Positions 23,373-31,829 of a DNA stretch of 46,125 bases are shown here, piece by piece (position 1 is the first letter of the stretch; the number at the start of each line of letters is the position of its first letter). The translations under genes were made by a program, and so were the position numbers. The stretch covers positions 1 to 46,125 of the forward strand of contig JAUICI010000011.1 of NCBI GenBank assembly GCA_030427935.1, in the 5' to 3' direction. The notes beneath the pieces are model-generated. The model had not been told where the DNA came from, did not search any database, and saw only the letters and a program-made list of their open reading frames with translations. Origin of the DNA: Bacteroidia bacterium. Its GTDB lineage: Bacteria > Bacteroidota > Bacteroidia > Flavobacteriales_D > Crocinitomicaceae.

Positions 23373-24953
23373 TTAACTTTTTTTAACAGGGAAATAAAGG
23401 CTTTCACCTAATAATTGTTCCCTTTTGAACTTTTCTTGAACGACTGATTGAACATCTGTTCCGATGATTTTGGATTCCAGCCAAGAAATAATGTCCAAAT
23501 AGAGGAATGGCCGCTTTTCATATTGCATTTGCGACAATTTCACCAGTTTTGATCTTAGAATCTTGAAGGATTTATCTAATTCATCCGGTTTCATGATTCT
23601 TAAGTTTCTTACCCAGGATAAAATCTCTTCTTGAACTCCTTGTAGGTCGTCCATTTTACTTAGGAAACGGTAAACCGATTTAATCTGATACTCTACCAAT
23701 TCTTCATTTCCAACTTCGTAATGTGCAATTAAATTCAAGATTCGAGCGAAACACTGGATATCTTCTCGAAGATTAGATTCTTTGATATTGATAATCTTAT
23801 TCAAGTAAATAATGGCATTTTTATTATCTCCTGCACCAAAAAACAAACAAGCAATTTTGTAGTTGATATTGATAGAGCGATGCGAGTCCATTGTGTTCTC
23901 ATATTGATCCAAGAATTCCTCAATTTCCGGAATATTTCTTAATCCATCATCAAATGTTCCTTCCAGGAAATGCTTATTGATCAGGTTGGTATAATAGTAT
24001 AGCCGAAGTTGATATTCCGTATTTTCATTTCTTTTGGTAGAATCTTTCATCATTCCCTCCAGGACTTCCAAATACTCTACAAATTTTTCATGATGACGAA
24101 GGTTGAATAAAGCTCCTAAAATATTGTTGATCCCTTTTAAATAAATCTCAAACTCGAAATTTTGCATGTCAGGATATTCATCATAAAGATCTACCCATTT
24201 TTTAGCGTATTTGTAGCAGTTTAAGAAATCCTGAACGATATAGTAGTACCAAACATAGGCATTGTAAAGATGCATCTTTTCGTAGTATCCAAGTTCGGTG
24301 TCACCAAAATCAGGAAAATTCGAATCGAAGTATTGTTTTACGAATAAAAACTCCTTTTCATTTTTAACAAAACCGACTTTCAAATACAATCCATAGAGCT
24401 TCAGAGCCAAATTGGAATACACATTACTCTCATCGATTTTTTCAATTAATTGATTCGATTCCAAAGCCAATTCTTCAGAGCGACTATCGATTGATCGAGT
24501 GATGTATTGAGATTCAATTTTCTTCTCGAAAAAAGTGATCTCCAAGGACAAAATATCTTGGTTAAATTTGTTTGCATTCGCCTTTGCACGTTCAAGAATT
24601 CTCAAAGATTGATTGTACAATCCACGATTATAAAGTACTCGAGCATAATCAATAGATTCCCGAATTTCAATATCGCTCGAATTTCCTGCATGTTGCAAGC
24701 GCAAACTCACAAGTAATTGTTTGTATAAATGCGCCTTGAGATTACTCAACTGAGACTTTTTGATGTCTTTATTTTTCTTCAAAAGCTCAACGTCCGAGTA
24801 GTTTTTAGTTTTATCGATATAATCGAAAATCTGAATAAATTTTGCATTATCAGAGCTCGAAAAACGACCCACATAGAGTTTAAAAGCCCTTTTTTCGGCC
24901 TTAGAAAGGGAACCGATTAGCTGAATTAAGTTCTCTGTTTGAATATTGGGCAT
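23373..24953 (-). CDS. conserved helical protein of unknown function
   Basis: A 526-residue cytoplasmic protein with no signal peptide or membrane segment. It is rich in amphipathic helices of TPR-like spacing (for example YARVLYNRGLYNQSLRILERAK and the region around YLNKIINIKESN), so it is probably an alpha-solenoid. The N-terminal LIGSLSKAEKRAFKLYV motif recurs in Bacteroidota proteins of similar length that I know only as hypothetical. No catalytic motif is visible. It could be a scaffold or a regulator. The kinase/regulator pair follows 44 bp downstream on the same strand. Its upstream region is shared, divergently, with the candidate small RNA at 25090. Confidence 0.75.
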   Translation of the reverse strand: MPNIQTENLIQLIGSLSKAEKRAFKLYVGRFSSSDNAKFIQIFDYIDKTKNYSDVELLKKNKDIKKSQLSNLKAHLYKQLLVSLRLQHAGNSSDIEIRESIDYARVLYNRGLYNQSLRILERAKANANKFNQDILSLEITFFEKKIESQYITRSIDSRSEELALESNQLIEKIDESNVYSNLALKLYGLYLKVGFVKNEKEFLFVKQYFDSNFPDFGDTELGYYEKMHLYNAYVWYYYIVQDFLNCYKYAKKWVDLYDEYPDMQNFEFEIYLKGINNILGALFNLRHHEKFVEYLEVLEGMMKDSTKRNENTEYQLRLYYYTNLINKHFLEGTFDDGLRNIPEIEEFLDQYENTMDSHRSININYKIACLFFGAGDNKNAIIYLNKIINIKESNLREDIQCFARILNLIAHYEVGNEELVEYQIKSVYRFLSKMDDLQGVQEEILSWVRNLRIMKPDELDKSFKILRSKLVKLSQMQYEKRPFLYLDIISWLESKIIGTDVQSVVQEKFKREQLLGESLYFPVKKS

Positions 24954-25052
24954 TGTAAAATCGAATTATTTATTTCCCAGTAAATACTTGATAATCAGAA
25001 GATAAAAATAAAAACCAGGCCTTTTGACCATCGTAAATATCCGACATTTTGA

Positions 25053-25084
25053 TTTGATAATAAAATATGATGTAGATAATTTAG
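25053..25084 (+). promoter_or_regulatory. putative promoter of the candidate small RNA
   Basis: TTTG at 25053-25056 and TAATTTAG at 25077-25084 match the Bacteroidota -33 (TTTG) and -7 (TAnnTTTG) elements with one mismatch and 20 nt between them, giving a predicted start near 25090. No coding gene follows before the terminator at 25142. Confidence 0.45.
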
Positions 25085-25089
25085 TCCCA

Positions 25090-25171
25090 TCAAAAGATTT
25101 TTCCGGAGAAGATATTCTCCAAGTTTTCGATTAATAGCAAAGACTGCCCCTTCTCGGGGCAGTCGTTTTTT
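25090..25171 (+). ncRNA. candidate small RNA of about 80 nt
   Basis: The interval between two divergent gene starts has a promoter-like pair upstream, an internal hairpin GGAGAA-GATA-TTCTCC (about 25110-25125) and a strong intrinsic terminator at 25142-25171. No ORF fits the transcript. Neither flanking gene is read toward this terminator from outside, so an independent short plus-strand transcript is the simplest reading. I cannot assign it to a known RNA family. An alternative is a leader with an attenuator for the gene starting at 25247. Confidence 0.45.
25142..25171 (+). terminator. strong intrinsic terminator
   Basis: GACTGCCCC (25142-25150) pairs perfectly with GGGGCAGTC (25156-25164) around the loop TTCTC, followed by G and six T. 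It lies 75 bp before the next plus-strand start codon. Confidence 0.9.
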
Positions 25172-25246
25172 ACCCCCCAATCGTTTTAAACGCTTAATAA
25201 ACATTTAGACTAGCAAAGCTCTTTTTTTCCGTCTAAATTTGGTTTC

Positions 25247-26053
25247 ATGAAACCACTAAATCTGCTGTTGTTTTGGATCATTTCGATTCATGTTTCAGCG
25301 CAATTATCTAAACCAATTCACTCTGAAAACCTGGCTTTGGGAATCGGCAATTCTTTGGGGATTAATTTTCAGTCTGGTTTTCACAATCCAGCTAATATAT
25401 TTTTGGATTCTTCAAAATATCGAATAGGGGTAAGCTATTCCAATTATTATTTCATAAATAGCCTAAATCAAGTCAGCTTATCCGGGCAAGTGAAGATTGC
25501 AAATGGTGGGATTTCCTTTTCATATGCCAATTTGGGTTGGTCTACGATCCAACAACACTATGTAAATGTGGGCTATGGAATTCAAGTTGCGAAAGGATTT
25601 AGATTAGGGATTGCATGTCATTATTTTCTAACTCAAATTCCAAATGAAGAAGCGGATCACCAAGGAATTTTTCCTTCCATTGGCTTCAACTTTCAACACA
25701 AGAATCAGTTTCAATTAGCTTTTCATATTGACAATCCGATTGGGATTAACTGGTTTGAATCCAAAGAAAAAATGCCTATTGGGTTTGATCTTGGTTTTCG
25801 TTTTCAGTTTAGCCCTTCTTTCAGTGGCCAATTGGAACTGGTAAAAGTTTTGAATACTCCATTTCGCCTTTCATTAGGTTTTGAATATGCTATCAAAAAC
25901 AAAATAAGACCGAGAATGGCTTTTAGCATTTTACCGCTTGGATTTTCATCTGGGATTGGTGTTCAACTTAAACAAATTCAAATAGGGTTTGCTCTTTGGT
26001 ATGGACATCCTTTAGGACCAATATCTCATTTCGACGCTTCTTATGAGAATTAG
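25247..26053 (+). CDS. outer-membrane beta-barrel-like protein
   Basis: A 268-residue exported protein with a signal peptide (MKPLNLLLFWIISIHVSAQ). The mature part is a succession of amphipathic, glycine-containing strands (YRIGVSYSNYYF, KGFRLGIACHYFL, FDLGFRFQFS, FRLSLGFEYAI, QIGFALWYGH), as in PorV/PorQ- or PorP-type outer-membrane barrels of Bacteroidota; the HNPANIFLDSSKYRIG segment near the N-terminus resembles the start of such barrels. It is not assigned to a named family. It overlaps the following helix-hairpin-helix/barrel gene by 11 nt, so the two are co-translated and probably work together at the outer membrane. Confidence 0.75.
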   Translation: MKPLNLLLFWIISIHVSAQLSKPIHSENLALGIGNSLGINFQSGFHNPANIFLDSSKYRIGVSYSNYYFINSLNQVSLSGQVKIANGGISFSYANLGWSTIQQHYVNVGYGIQVAKGFRLGIACHYFLTQIPNEEADHQGIFPSIGFNFQHKNQFQLAFHIDNPIGINWFESKEKMPIGFDLGFRFQFSPSFSGQLELVKVLNTPFRLSLGFEYAIKNKIRPRMAFSILPLGFSSGIGVQLKQIQIGFALWYGHPLGPISHFDASYEN

Positions 26054-28037
26054 TCTGATAATCCTGTTTTTCTTGATTCACTTCGTTTCATTTGGGCAAG
26101 AAGAAGGGGAATGGCTGCAAGAAATTATAGAAAACTATGTAAATCAAAATGCTGATGGAAATTATGATTTGGATCAGATTGAAAGACAATTACGCGAACT
26201 AATTCATGACCCCGTCGTTTTGGATTCGAAGCGTTTAGATGATTTACAAAGGCTTTTTTTTCTGAGTCCAATCGTACTCAAAAATATAGAAGAACATTTA
26301 AAAAAGAGTCCTATTCTTTCGCTTTATGAATTGCAGTCGATACCGGGTATTCATTTCACTCTTGCACGAAACTTAAGTCGTTTAGTTAAACTTCCAAATC
26401 ATGAATTTGAAATGCAGACTAAGAAATTTTCTATGAGCTTGGCTACTGGCTTGAATCAAAATCTGTTGGAATCAAAAGGATATCAGACACAAAAGTATTT
26501 GGGAAGTTCACATCGATCTTACTTCAGATCTGATTTTAGAATAGGTCGAAAAATCCGAATCGGACTTTTATATGATAAAGATCCTGGCGAGTCCTACTGG
26601 AATCGCAAATATTTGATAGGATTACCTCATTTATCCGCTTTCATTGAATTGAAAGGTAAAAAGCATATTCAGAACATTATTTTGGGCGATTATAAGGTCC
26701 TTTTGGGACAGGGACTATTGATCTATCAAGGTTATGGATTCGGGAAGACCATCGATCAAATTGGCAATGTTCGAGCACAATCTGGAATACGACCAAATAC
26801 TTCCCTAAGTGAAAATTTTTTCTTGAGGGGAGGAGCCGTACATTTGAAATTTAAAAATCTGCATCTACTTTCATTTGCAAGCTATAAATTTCGATCAGCC
26901 ACTATTTATGAAGATAGTTTAGAATTTTTTAAAAGTTTGGATCTATCTGGAAGTCTGAAAACAGAGAACGATATTTCCAAGCAGTCGAAGTTGCGAGAAA
27001 GTCTGTTCGGAACAAGTTTACAATGGCGCAAAAGAAAGTTTGAGATCGGTTTCAATTATTTGTTTACGCATTTTAATTATCCCTATCAAAACAATTTCAA
27101 AGTTTATCAGGTTCATATACTCACCATTCAATACATGAATCAGTTGTCTTTGGATTACAAGTATTTCTTCCGAAATGGAATGCTTTATGGAGAAAATGCA
27201 TGGAATTTGGAATCCAAAGGATTTGCCTTAAGCAATGGTGTCTTATTTTCACTTTCGGAGTTCACCAGTGTATTGGCAAATGTCCGTTACTTTTCGAAAT
27301 CGTATTTGAGTTTTTATTCTTCTGCAATTTCTGAAAATTCCGATAGTCGAAATGAGATTGGATTTTTATTGAATTTAAGTCATCACTTCAACCGCAAACT
27401 AGGATTAGACCTTTACTTTGATTATTTCCATTTCCCCTGGTTAAAGTTCAACGTGGATGCGCCAAGTAGTGGTTTTGAAGTTAGTTCAAGGTTAAAATAT
27501 CGATGGAATCGTAAGATGGATTTCTATGTGAATTATCGCATCAAATCAAAGGAAGAGAATAGCTATAGTTTCAACTCAACGAACACTTTGATGCGCGTTT
27601 GGAAACAACAGTTACGTGTTCATTTTAATAAGACTCTGAATCCAAAATTCAAGATATCTTTGCGTTTAGAAGGGAATCTCGTTAAAATCGAGAATTGGTC
27701 AACCGGTTTTCTTTTTTATTTCAACCTCCAATATCAACCCAATACCAAATGGGTTTTCAATTACCGTTTCAATCTTTTTAGTTCAGAAACCTTCGACAAT
27801 GCCATTTATAGTTTGGAAAGAAGTTTAGGAACAATCAATAGCTTTCAAGTCTATTCTGGGGAAGGTTTAGGTTCTTATCTGTTTGTCAAATTCAAACCTT
27901 TTCGATCATTCCAAATCAATTTTAAATGCAGTTTTCAGCATTATTTTAATCAGCTAACCATTGGTTCTGGAGATGAAGAGATTAATGGGAGTTTTCGGGG
28001 GAGAGTTGGGGTGGAAATGAAGTATGTGTTGAAGTAA
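26043..28037 (+). CDS. exported helix-hairpin-helix protein with large C-terminal barrel region
   Basis: A 664-residue protein with a signal peptide (MRISLIILFFLIHFVSFGQ). Residues about 25-115 are helical and contain helix-hairpin-helix-like units of ComEA type, visible in LYELQSIPGIHFTLARNLSRL and the preceding LDDLQRLFFLSPIVLKNIEEHL. The remainder, about 530 residues, is rich in aromatic alternating strands with a GQGLLIYQGYGFGK motif and ends in KYVLK, consistent with an outer-membrane barrel. Relatives in Bacteroidota are usually labelled only as helix-hairpin-helix proteins. ComEA-like units bind DNA without sequence specificity, so a periplasmic DNA-handling role is possible, but HhH folds can also bind protein. 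It follows the smaller barrel gene with an 11-nt overlap. Confidence 0.8.
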   Translation: MRISLIILFFLIHFVSFGQEEGEWLQEIIENYVNQNADGNYDLDQIERQLRELIHDPVVLDSKRLDDLQRLFFLSPIVLKNIEEHLKKSPILSLYELQSIPGIHFTLARNLSRLVKLPNHEFEMQTKKFSMSLATGLNQNLLESKGYQTQKYLGSSHRSYFRSDFRIGRKIRIGLLYDKDPGESYWNRKYLIGLPHLSAFIELKGKKHIQNIILGDYKVLLGQGLLIYQGYGFGKTIDQIGNVRAQSGIRPNTSLSENFFLRGGAVHLKFKNLHLLSFASYKFRSATIYEDSLEFFKSLDLSGSLKTENDISKQSKLRESLFGTSLQWRKRKFEIGFNYLFTHFNYPYQNNFKVYQVHILTIQYMNQLSLDYKYFFRNGMLYGENAWNLESKGFALSNGVLFSLSEFTSVLANVRYFSKSYLSFYSSAISENSDSRNEIGFLLNLSHHFNRKLGLDLYFDYFHFPWLKFNVDAPSSGFEVSSRLKYRWNRKMDFYVNYRIKSKEENSYSFNSTNTLMRVWKQQLRVHFNKTLNPKFKISLRLEGNLVKIENWSTGFLFYFNLQYQPNTKWVFNYRFNLFSSETFDNAIYSLERSLGTINSFQVYSGEGLGSYLFVKFKPFRSFQINFKCSFQHYFNQLTIGSGDEEINGSFRGRVGVEMKYVLK

Positions 28038-28065
28038 TTGAGCTGTAAAATGGCCAGATCAATAA

Positions 28066-29286
28066 TTATTTCCCCAACCAATAAGCCGGATTCAAATTTT
28101 TAATCCCATCTTTTGTAATCTGACGAATCTCAAAATGGGCTTCTGAACGCTTGCCAGTAGCATCAGGTAGAAGGGAGCCAATCATTTGTTTGGTTTTGAC
28201 TTTATCTCCCTTTTTGACATAAGTTTCTTTCAAATTGGTATAAACTGTTCGATAAGATCCATGCGCGATGATGATCACTTTACCAGCCCCAGGAATTTTC
28301 AGTACGGAAGAAACTTCGCCTTCGTAGATAGCCCTTACATTGGAACCGGTAACCGTTGAAATATCCACACCATTATTGTAGGTGAATACGTTGGCGTGAA
28401 CCGGGTGGGGATTTTTACCAAATTTCTCTGTGATTTCTCCTTTTGCAACAGGCCAAGGTAGTTTCCCTTTATTTCCATAAAAGCTTTTTCCAGTCAGAAG
28501 CATTTCTTTTGTGGGTTTGAAACCAGCTCCTGTTTTTGTTGCATTGGATTTGGACAATTCCATTTCGATGGCCTTTTTAATGGCTTGAGCTAATCTTCTT
28601 TTTTCGTCTTCTTGTTTTTGAAGAGTCGCCAACAATTTGGACTCTTCAGCTTTTAATTTTTGTAGAGCTTGATTTCGGACCCTTTTATCTTTTTCAAAAT
28701 TGATTTTCTCTTTATCCTGAACAGAGATCAAATCTTCTTTTTCAATCTTTTTATCTTCAAGTTGCGCAATCTTTGAACGCAGTCTTTCTTCAGCTTTTTG
28801 GATTAAAACGATCTGATTTTTCCGAAACTCCTCAATTTTCCTCAAATATTTGATTCTTTTAAAAGCTTCATTGAAATTTTCGGCTGAAAAGATGAACATC
28901 ATTTCATTGTAATCATTTCGCTTTTTATAAGCATAGCGGATCATTTCACGAAACTGATCTTTGAGTTGCGCTATATCATTTTGCATGGACTGAATGACTG
29001 AATTGTACTCCATAATGAGTTTGTTAATCTCAGTGATTTGTTCATTGACATTATTAATCAATTCCTGCCTGTAATTAATCTGTCGACTGATGATACCTAT
29101 TTCTTTGGTGGTTGTTTTGGATAAGTTTTTCGTATCGCCCAATAGCTTCTTGGTAAACTGGATTTTTTTAGCCAGTTTTTGCTGTTCTTTTTTTAAGGTG
29201 CTACTACTTTTATTCTGACTAAAAGCAGTAATCGTAAAAAGAAGAACGATCAGACTGATATATCTTTTTTTACTAATCAATTTCAC
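28066..29286 (-). CDS. EnvC-like murein hydrolase activator (degenerate LytM/M23)
   Basis: A 406-residue exported protein with a signal peptide (MKLISKKRYISLIVLLFTITAFSQ). A long coiled coil (about residues 25-260) precedes a C-terminal LytM domain. The zinc site is incomplete: the HxGxD motif reads NNGVD, the usual YAHL is YTNL, and HxH is EAH. Only the aspartate and last histidine remain. By analogy with EnvC and NlpD, it should activate a cell-wall amidase rather than cut peptidoglycan. The start chosen is GTG at 29286, overlapping the DUF4292 stop by 14 nt; the longer frame to 29319 would add 11 residues ahead of a normal signal peptide. Last gene of the envelope operon. Confidence 0.88.
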   Translation of the reverse strand: MKLISKKRYISLIVLLFTITAFSQNKSSSTLKKEQQKLAKKIQFTKKLLGDTKNLSKTTTKEIGIISRQINYRQELINNVNEQITEINKLIMEYNSVIQSMQNDIAQLKDQFREMIRYAYKKRNDYNEMMFIFSAENFNEAFKRIKYLRKIEEFRKNQIVLIQKAEERLRSKIAQLEDKKIEKEDLISVQDKEKINFEKDKRVRNQALQKLKAEESKLLATLQKQEDEKRRLAQAIKKAIEMELSKSNATKTGAGFKPTKEMLLTGKSFYGNKGKLPWPVAKGEITEKFGKNPHPVHANVFTYNNGVDISTVTGSNVRAIYEGEVSSVLKIPGAGKVIIIAHGSYRTVYTNLKETYVKKGDKVKTKQMIGSLLPDATGKRSEAHFEIRQITKDGIKNLNPAYWLGK

Positions 29287-30085
29287 GGTACTTCTCAGGG
29301 ATAACCGTATAAAAGTCAATAGGCTCGTTTACTTTTGTTTTTTGATATTTCAACTCCATCGTCACTGTGTCGGAAGGCGTCGTAATATATAAATTCGATT
29401 GTTTAGGAATTCGAATTCCATCCATGTAAAAGAATTCTGGATAGCTAATGGTAATAGTTGCGGTATCTCTCGGTACATCCAGTAAAATCTTCTGCATTCT
29501 CAATGAGTCCGGATCGATATAATAGCGCATGATTAAATCGTCAGTATCAAATTTCCCTTTATAAAACTTGTCGATTTCTTTCTGACTATGAGTGGACAAA
29601 ACATAGTAGTTTTTGTCTTTCAGCTGCATGTATGACCTTGTCGTATCGAATTCTATAGGTAAACCTAAAGCCAGTTCTTCAAAATTATCGTAGGTCACTT
29701 TGGTAGCGACGAAGGAACTCAAAAACTTATAATCTTCAATCCAATATTCCTTTTTCGTTTTATCCAGAACTGTGATACTGTCTTTATCTACCCAACCATC
29801 AAATATTGGAATACCTGCAAAGGAGATTCGAAACCAAAGCAGGGAGTCTCTACTTAACTTTACAGATGTTTTAAAAGAATAATTGTATTTCTTGGATTTA
29901 AATTTTGTAGCGATTTTGGTATAGAGATATTTGATCTCATTATTGTGATCATTTTTCAATATCTGAAGTAGTTCTTCAGTTGATCGTTCTTTTGTGACCA
30001 ATGTAGTTCTACCCTTCTTGATTCCACAAGAAATGAACAGGAATAACCCCAATAGCAGTATCCAAACTAGTTTACTCGGCTTCAT
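29273..30085 (-). CDS. DUF4292 lipoprotein
   Basis: A 270-residue lipoprotein. The lipobox is in LFLFISCGIKK (Cys about residue 20), so it is probably anchored in the outer or inner membrane. The rest matches DUF4292 as known from Bacteroidota, with the pattern YSFKTSVKLSRDSLLWFRISFAG, PIFDGWVDKDSITVLD, and a C-terminal ITISYPEF/GIRIPKQSNLYI segment. This resembles the LolA/LolB-like half-barrel type of lipoprotein carrier, though that is inference. It sits between the TPR gene (14-nt overlap) and the EnvC-like gene (14-nt overlap), a conserved order in this phylum to my knowledge. A role in lipid or lipoprotein traffic to the outer membrane would fit. Confidence 0.85.
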   Translation of the reverse strand: MKPSKLVWILLLGLFLFISCGIKKGRTTLVTKERSTEELLQILKNDHNNEIKYLYTKIATKFKSKKYNYSFKTSVKLSRDSLLWFRISFAGIPIFDGWVDKDSITVLDKTKKEYWIEDYKFLSSFVATKVTYDNFEELALGLPIEFDTTRSYMQLKDKNYYVLSTHSQKEIDKFYKGKFDTDDLIMRYYIDPDSLRMQKILLDVPRDTATITISYPEFFYMDGIRIPKQSNLYITTPSDTVTMELKYQKTKVNEPIDFYTVIPEKYREID

Positions 30086-31829
30086 AAAACTTCTTGTCCT
30101 TAATTTTTAGTTCTAAAACGTTGGTGTGGTCGTTGAATTTAAGTGCTTTTTTCCAATATTCAAGTGCTTTGTCGATATCTTCTAACATGAAATGAATGTC
30201 GCCAAGATGTTCAAGTAAAGTTCCACTTTCATAGCTGGCATTTTTTTGTGCTTTCTCTGCCCATTGCAAAGCTTCCTTATACAAACCTTTTCTGAAAAGT
30301 ACATAGGCATAAGTATCTTGGTAAGTAGATACATTTGGCTTTAATTGATTCGCTTTTAGGGATAATTCACTAGCTCTTTCCAAGTTTTGGTTGGCTTGTG
30401 TCAGATAGTAGGCATAATTATTCAGTAAAAGGCTATTTTCAGAATCCTCTTCAACCAATGATTCGTATAATTTGAACGATTTATCGTATTCTTTGGATCG
30501 AAACCATGCTTCGGCCAAATTCATGTTGAATTCCTTTGTTAAGTCATCATCACCTACAACGATCCCTCTACCGAAATCCAAAATTTCAGCGGCTTCTTTA
30601 TACTTGTTGATTCTCAATCCTGCCATTCCTTGATATAGGTAAAACATCGGTTGAGAAGGGAAGTTTTCACTCGCTTTATAGGCATCTTCCCACATGGATT
30701 CATAATCAGTTAATTCCGCATCGATCAAAACCAGCTGTTTCCAAATCGCAAAACGGGTATCGTCCAATTCCGCAGCTTTTCTGAATGTTCTTTGCGCTTC
30801 TGTACTGCGACTATCTCGAATCAGGAAATCACCTTTAATGGAATAGGCTTTTGCTTCATTTGGGTGGTATTTCGTTAAAGAATCTAATAACTGATAACCC
30901 GCCATGTTCAAGTCCATATTATTTTCCGAAATATCATAAAGGGTGATTAGCAATTTTACTTTTGTATCAATGTCGACAGAATTACCTTTGAAAGCGTGAT
31001 TCAAAGCATTCATTGCCTTTTCAAGTTGATTATTGTTCATGTAATATTCTGAAAGCGTAATTTGCGCATACCCATTTTCAGGGTTTTCTCGAATCATTAA
31101 TTCTAGTGTGGCAAATGCTTTTTCTTTCTCACCGATCGAATTGTAATAGTCGATGAGAAATTGATAATTTTCAGGATTTCCAGGAGATGCTTTAATTAGT
31201 TTTTCCAGCTCATTTACAGCTTCTTCTTCTTTCTTAAGTTCTCTATAAATTTCATGCTTTCGAAGAGATAATTCCTTATAAATACCAACGATATTTTCTA
31301 TTTTTTCATAGACTTTTAATACCTCATTGATCTCGTTCATATAGATCAAACATTCCGAATACTGAAACAAATAATCCAGATTTTCCGGTTCTGCTTTCAA
31401 CAAACTTTGATATTCACCAACGGCATCTTTGTACTTGCCAACTTGAAGAGAAATTAAAGCATAATTTAGGCGGTAAAATTTATTGTCAGGGTTTAATTTG
31501 ACGGCAACCTGCCCATGTTCATAGGATTTTTGCAATTCTCCAATTTGAGCGTACAATTCTGAGAGTGCATAATGAACCCCATCATCTTCGGGCTGCAATT
31601 CAGTACATTTTTCGAATAATTGAATGGCAGATTGAAAGTTCCCGATCATTTTCTCTCTTATTCCATCGTGGAAATAAAATAGAAATTCAAGTTTCTTACC
31701 ATCATCTTCTCCCTTATTCTTTTTCTTAGAAGTCTTTGTTTTCTTCTTTCCTTTATTTTTTTGAGCATAGCTATCGGTTGATGCTATTAAGCAAATTAAA
31801 ATTAACAGATATGATGCTATCTTTCTCAC
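30072..31829 (-). CDS. exported tetratricopeptide-repeat protein
   Basis: A 585-residue exported protein. It has a signal peptide (MRKIASYLLILICLIASTDSYAQ), a lysine-rich linker (KNKGKKKTKTSKKKNKG), and then TPR units over most of the length, for example DGVHYALSELYAQIGELQKS, AQITLSEYYMNNNQLEKAMN, LNNYAYYLTQANQNLERASE and LEHLGDIHFMLEDIDKALEY. TPR arrays mediate protein-protein contacts; the partner is unknown but probably another envelope protein of this operon. It starts with GTG, overlapping the nucleotidyltransferase stop by 4 nt (GTGA), and overlaps DUF4292 by 14 nt, so its expression is tightly coupled with both. Confidence 0.9.
   Translation of the reverse strand: MRKIASYLLILICLIASTDSYAQKNKGKKKTKTSKKKNKGEDDGKKLEFLFYFHDGIREKMIGNFQSAIQLFEKCTELQPEDDGVHYALSELYAQIGELQKSYEHGQVAVKLNPDNKFYRLNYALISLQVGKYKDAVGEYQSLLKAEPENLDYLFQYSECLIYMNEINEVLKVYEKIENIVGIYKELSLRKHEIYRELKKEEEAVNELEKLIKASPGNPENYQFLIDYYNSIGEKEKAFATLELMIRENPENGYAQITLSEYYMNNNQLEKAMNALNHAFKGNSVDIDTKVKLLITLYDISENNMDLNMAGYQLLDSLTKYHPNEAKAYSIKGDFLIRDSRSTEAQRTFRKAAELDDTRFAIWKQLVLIDAELTDYESMWEDAYKASENFPSQPMFYLYQGMAGLRINKYKEAAEILDFGRGIVVGDDDLTKEFNMNLAEAWFRSKEYDKSFKLYESLVEEDSENSLLLNNYAYYLTQANQNLERASELSLKANQLKPNVSTYQDTYAYVLFRKGLYKEALQWAEKAQKNASYESGTLLEHLGDIHFMLEDIDKALEYWKKALKFNDHTNVLELKIKDKKFYEAE

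Noticed and set aside
24995-25204. 69-codon minus-strand open frame in the 24954-25246 gap
   Set aside because: It crosses a strong terminator hairpin and a promoter-like pair, and its sequence shows no domain or signal peptide.
25234-25241. TAAATTTG, a perfect TAnnTTTG match just before the ATG at 25247
   Set aside because: It would imply a leaderless transcript; no -33 element is at the right distance and such matches are frequent by chance in AT-rich DNA.
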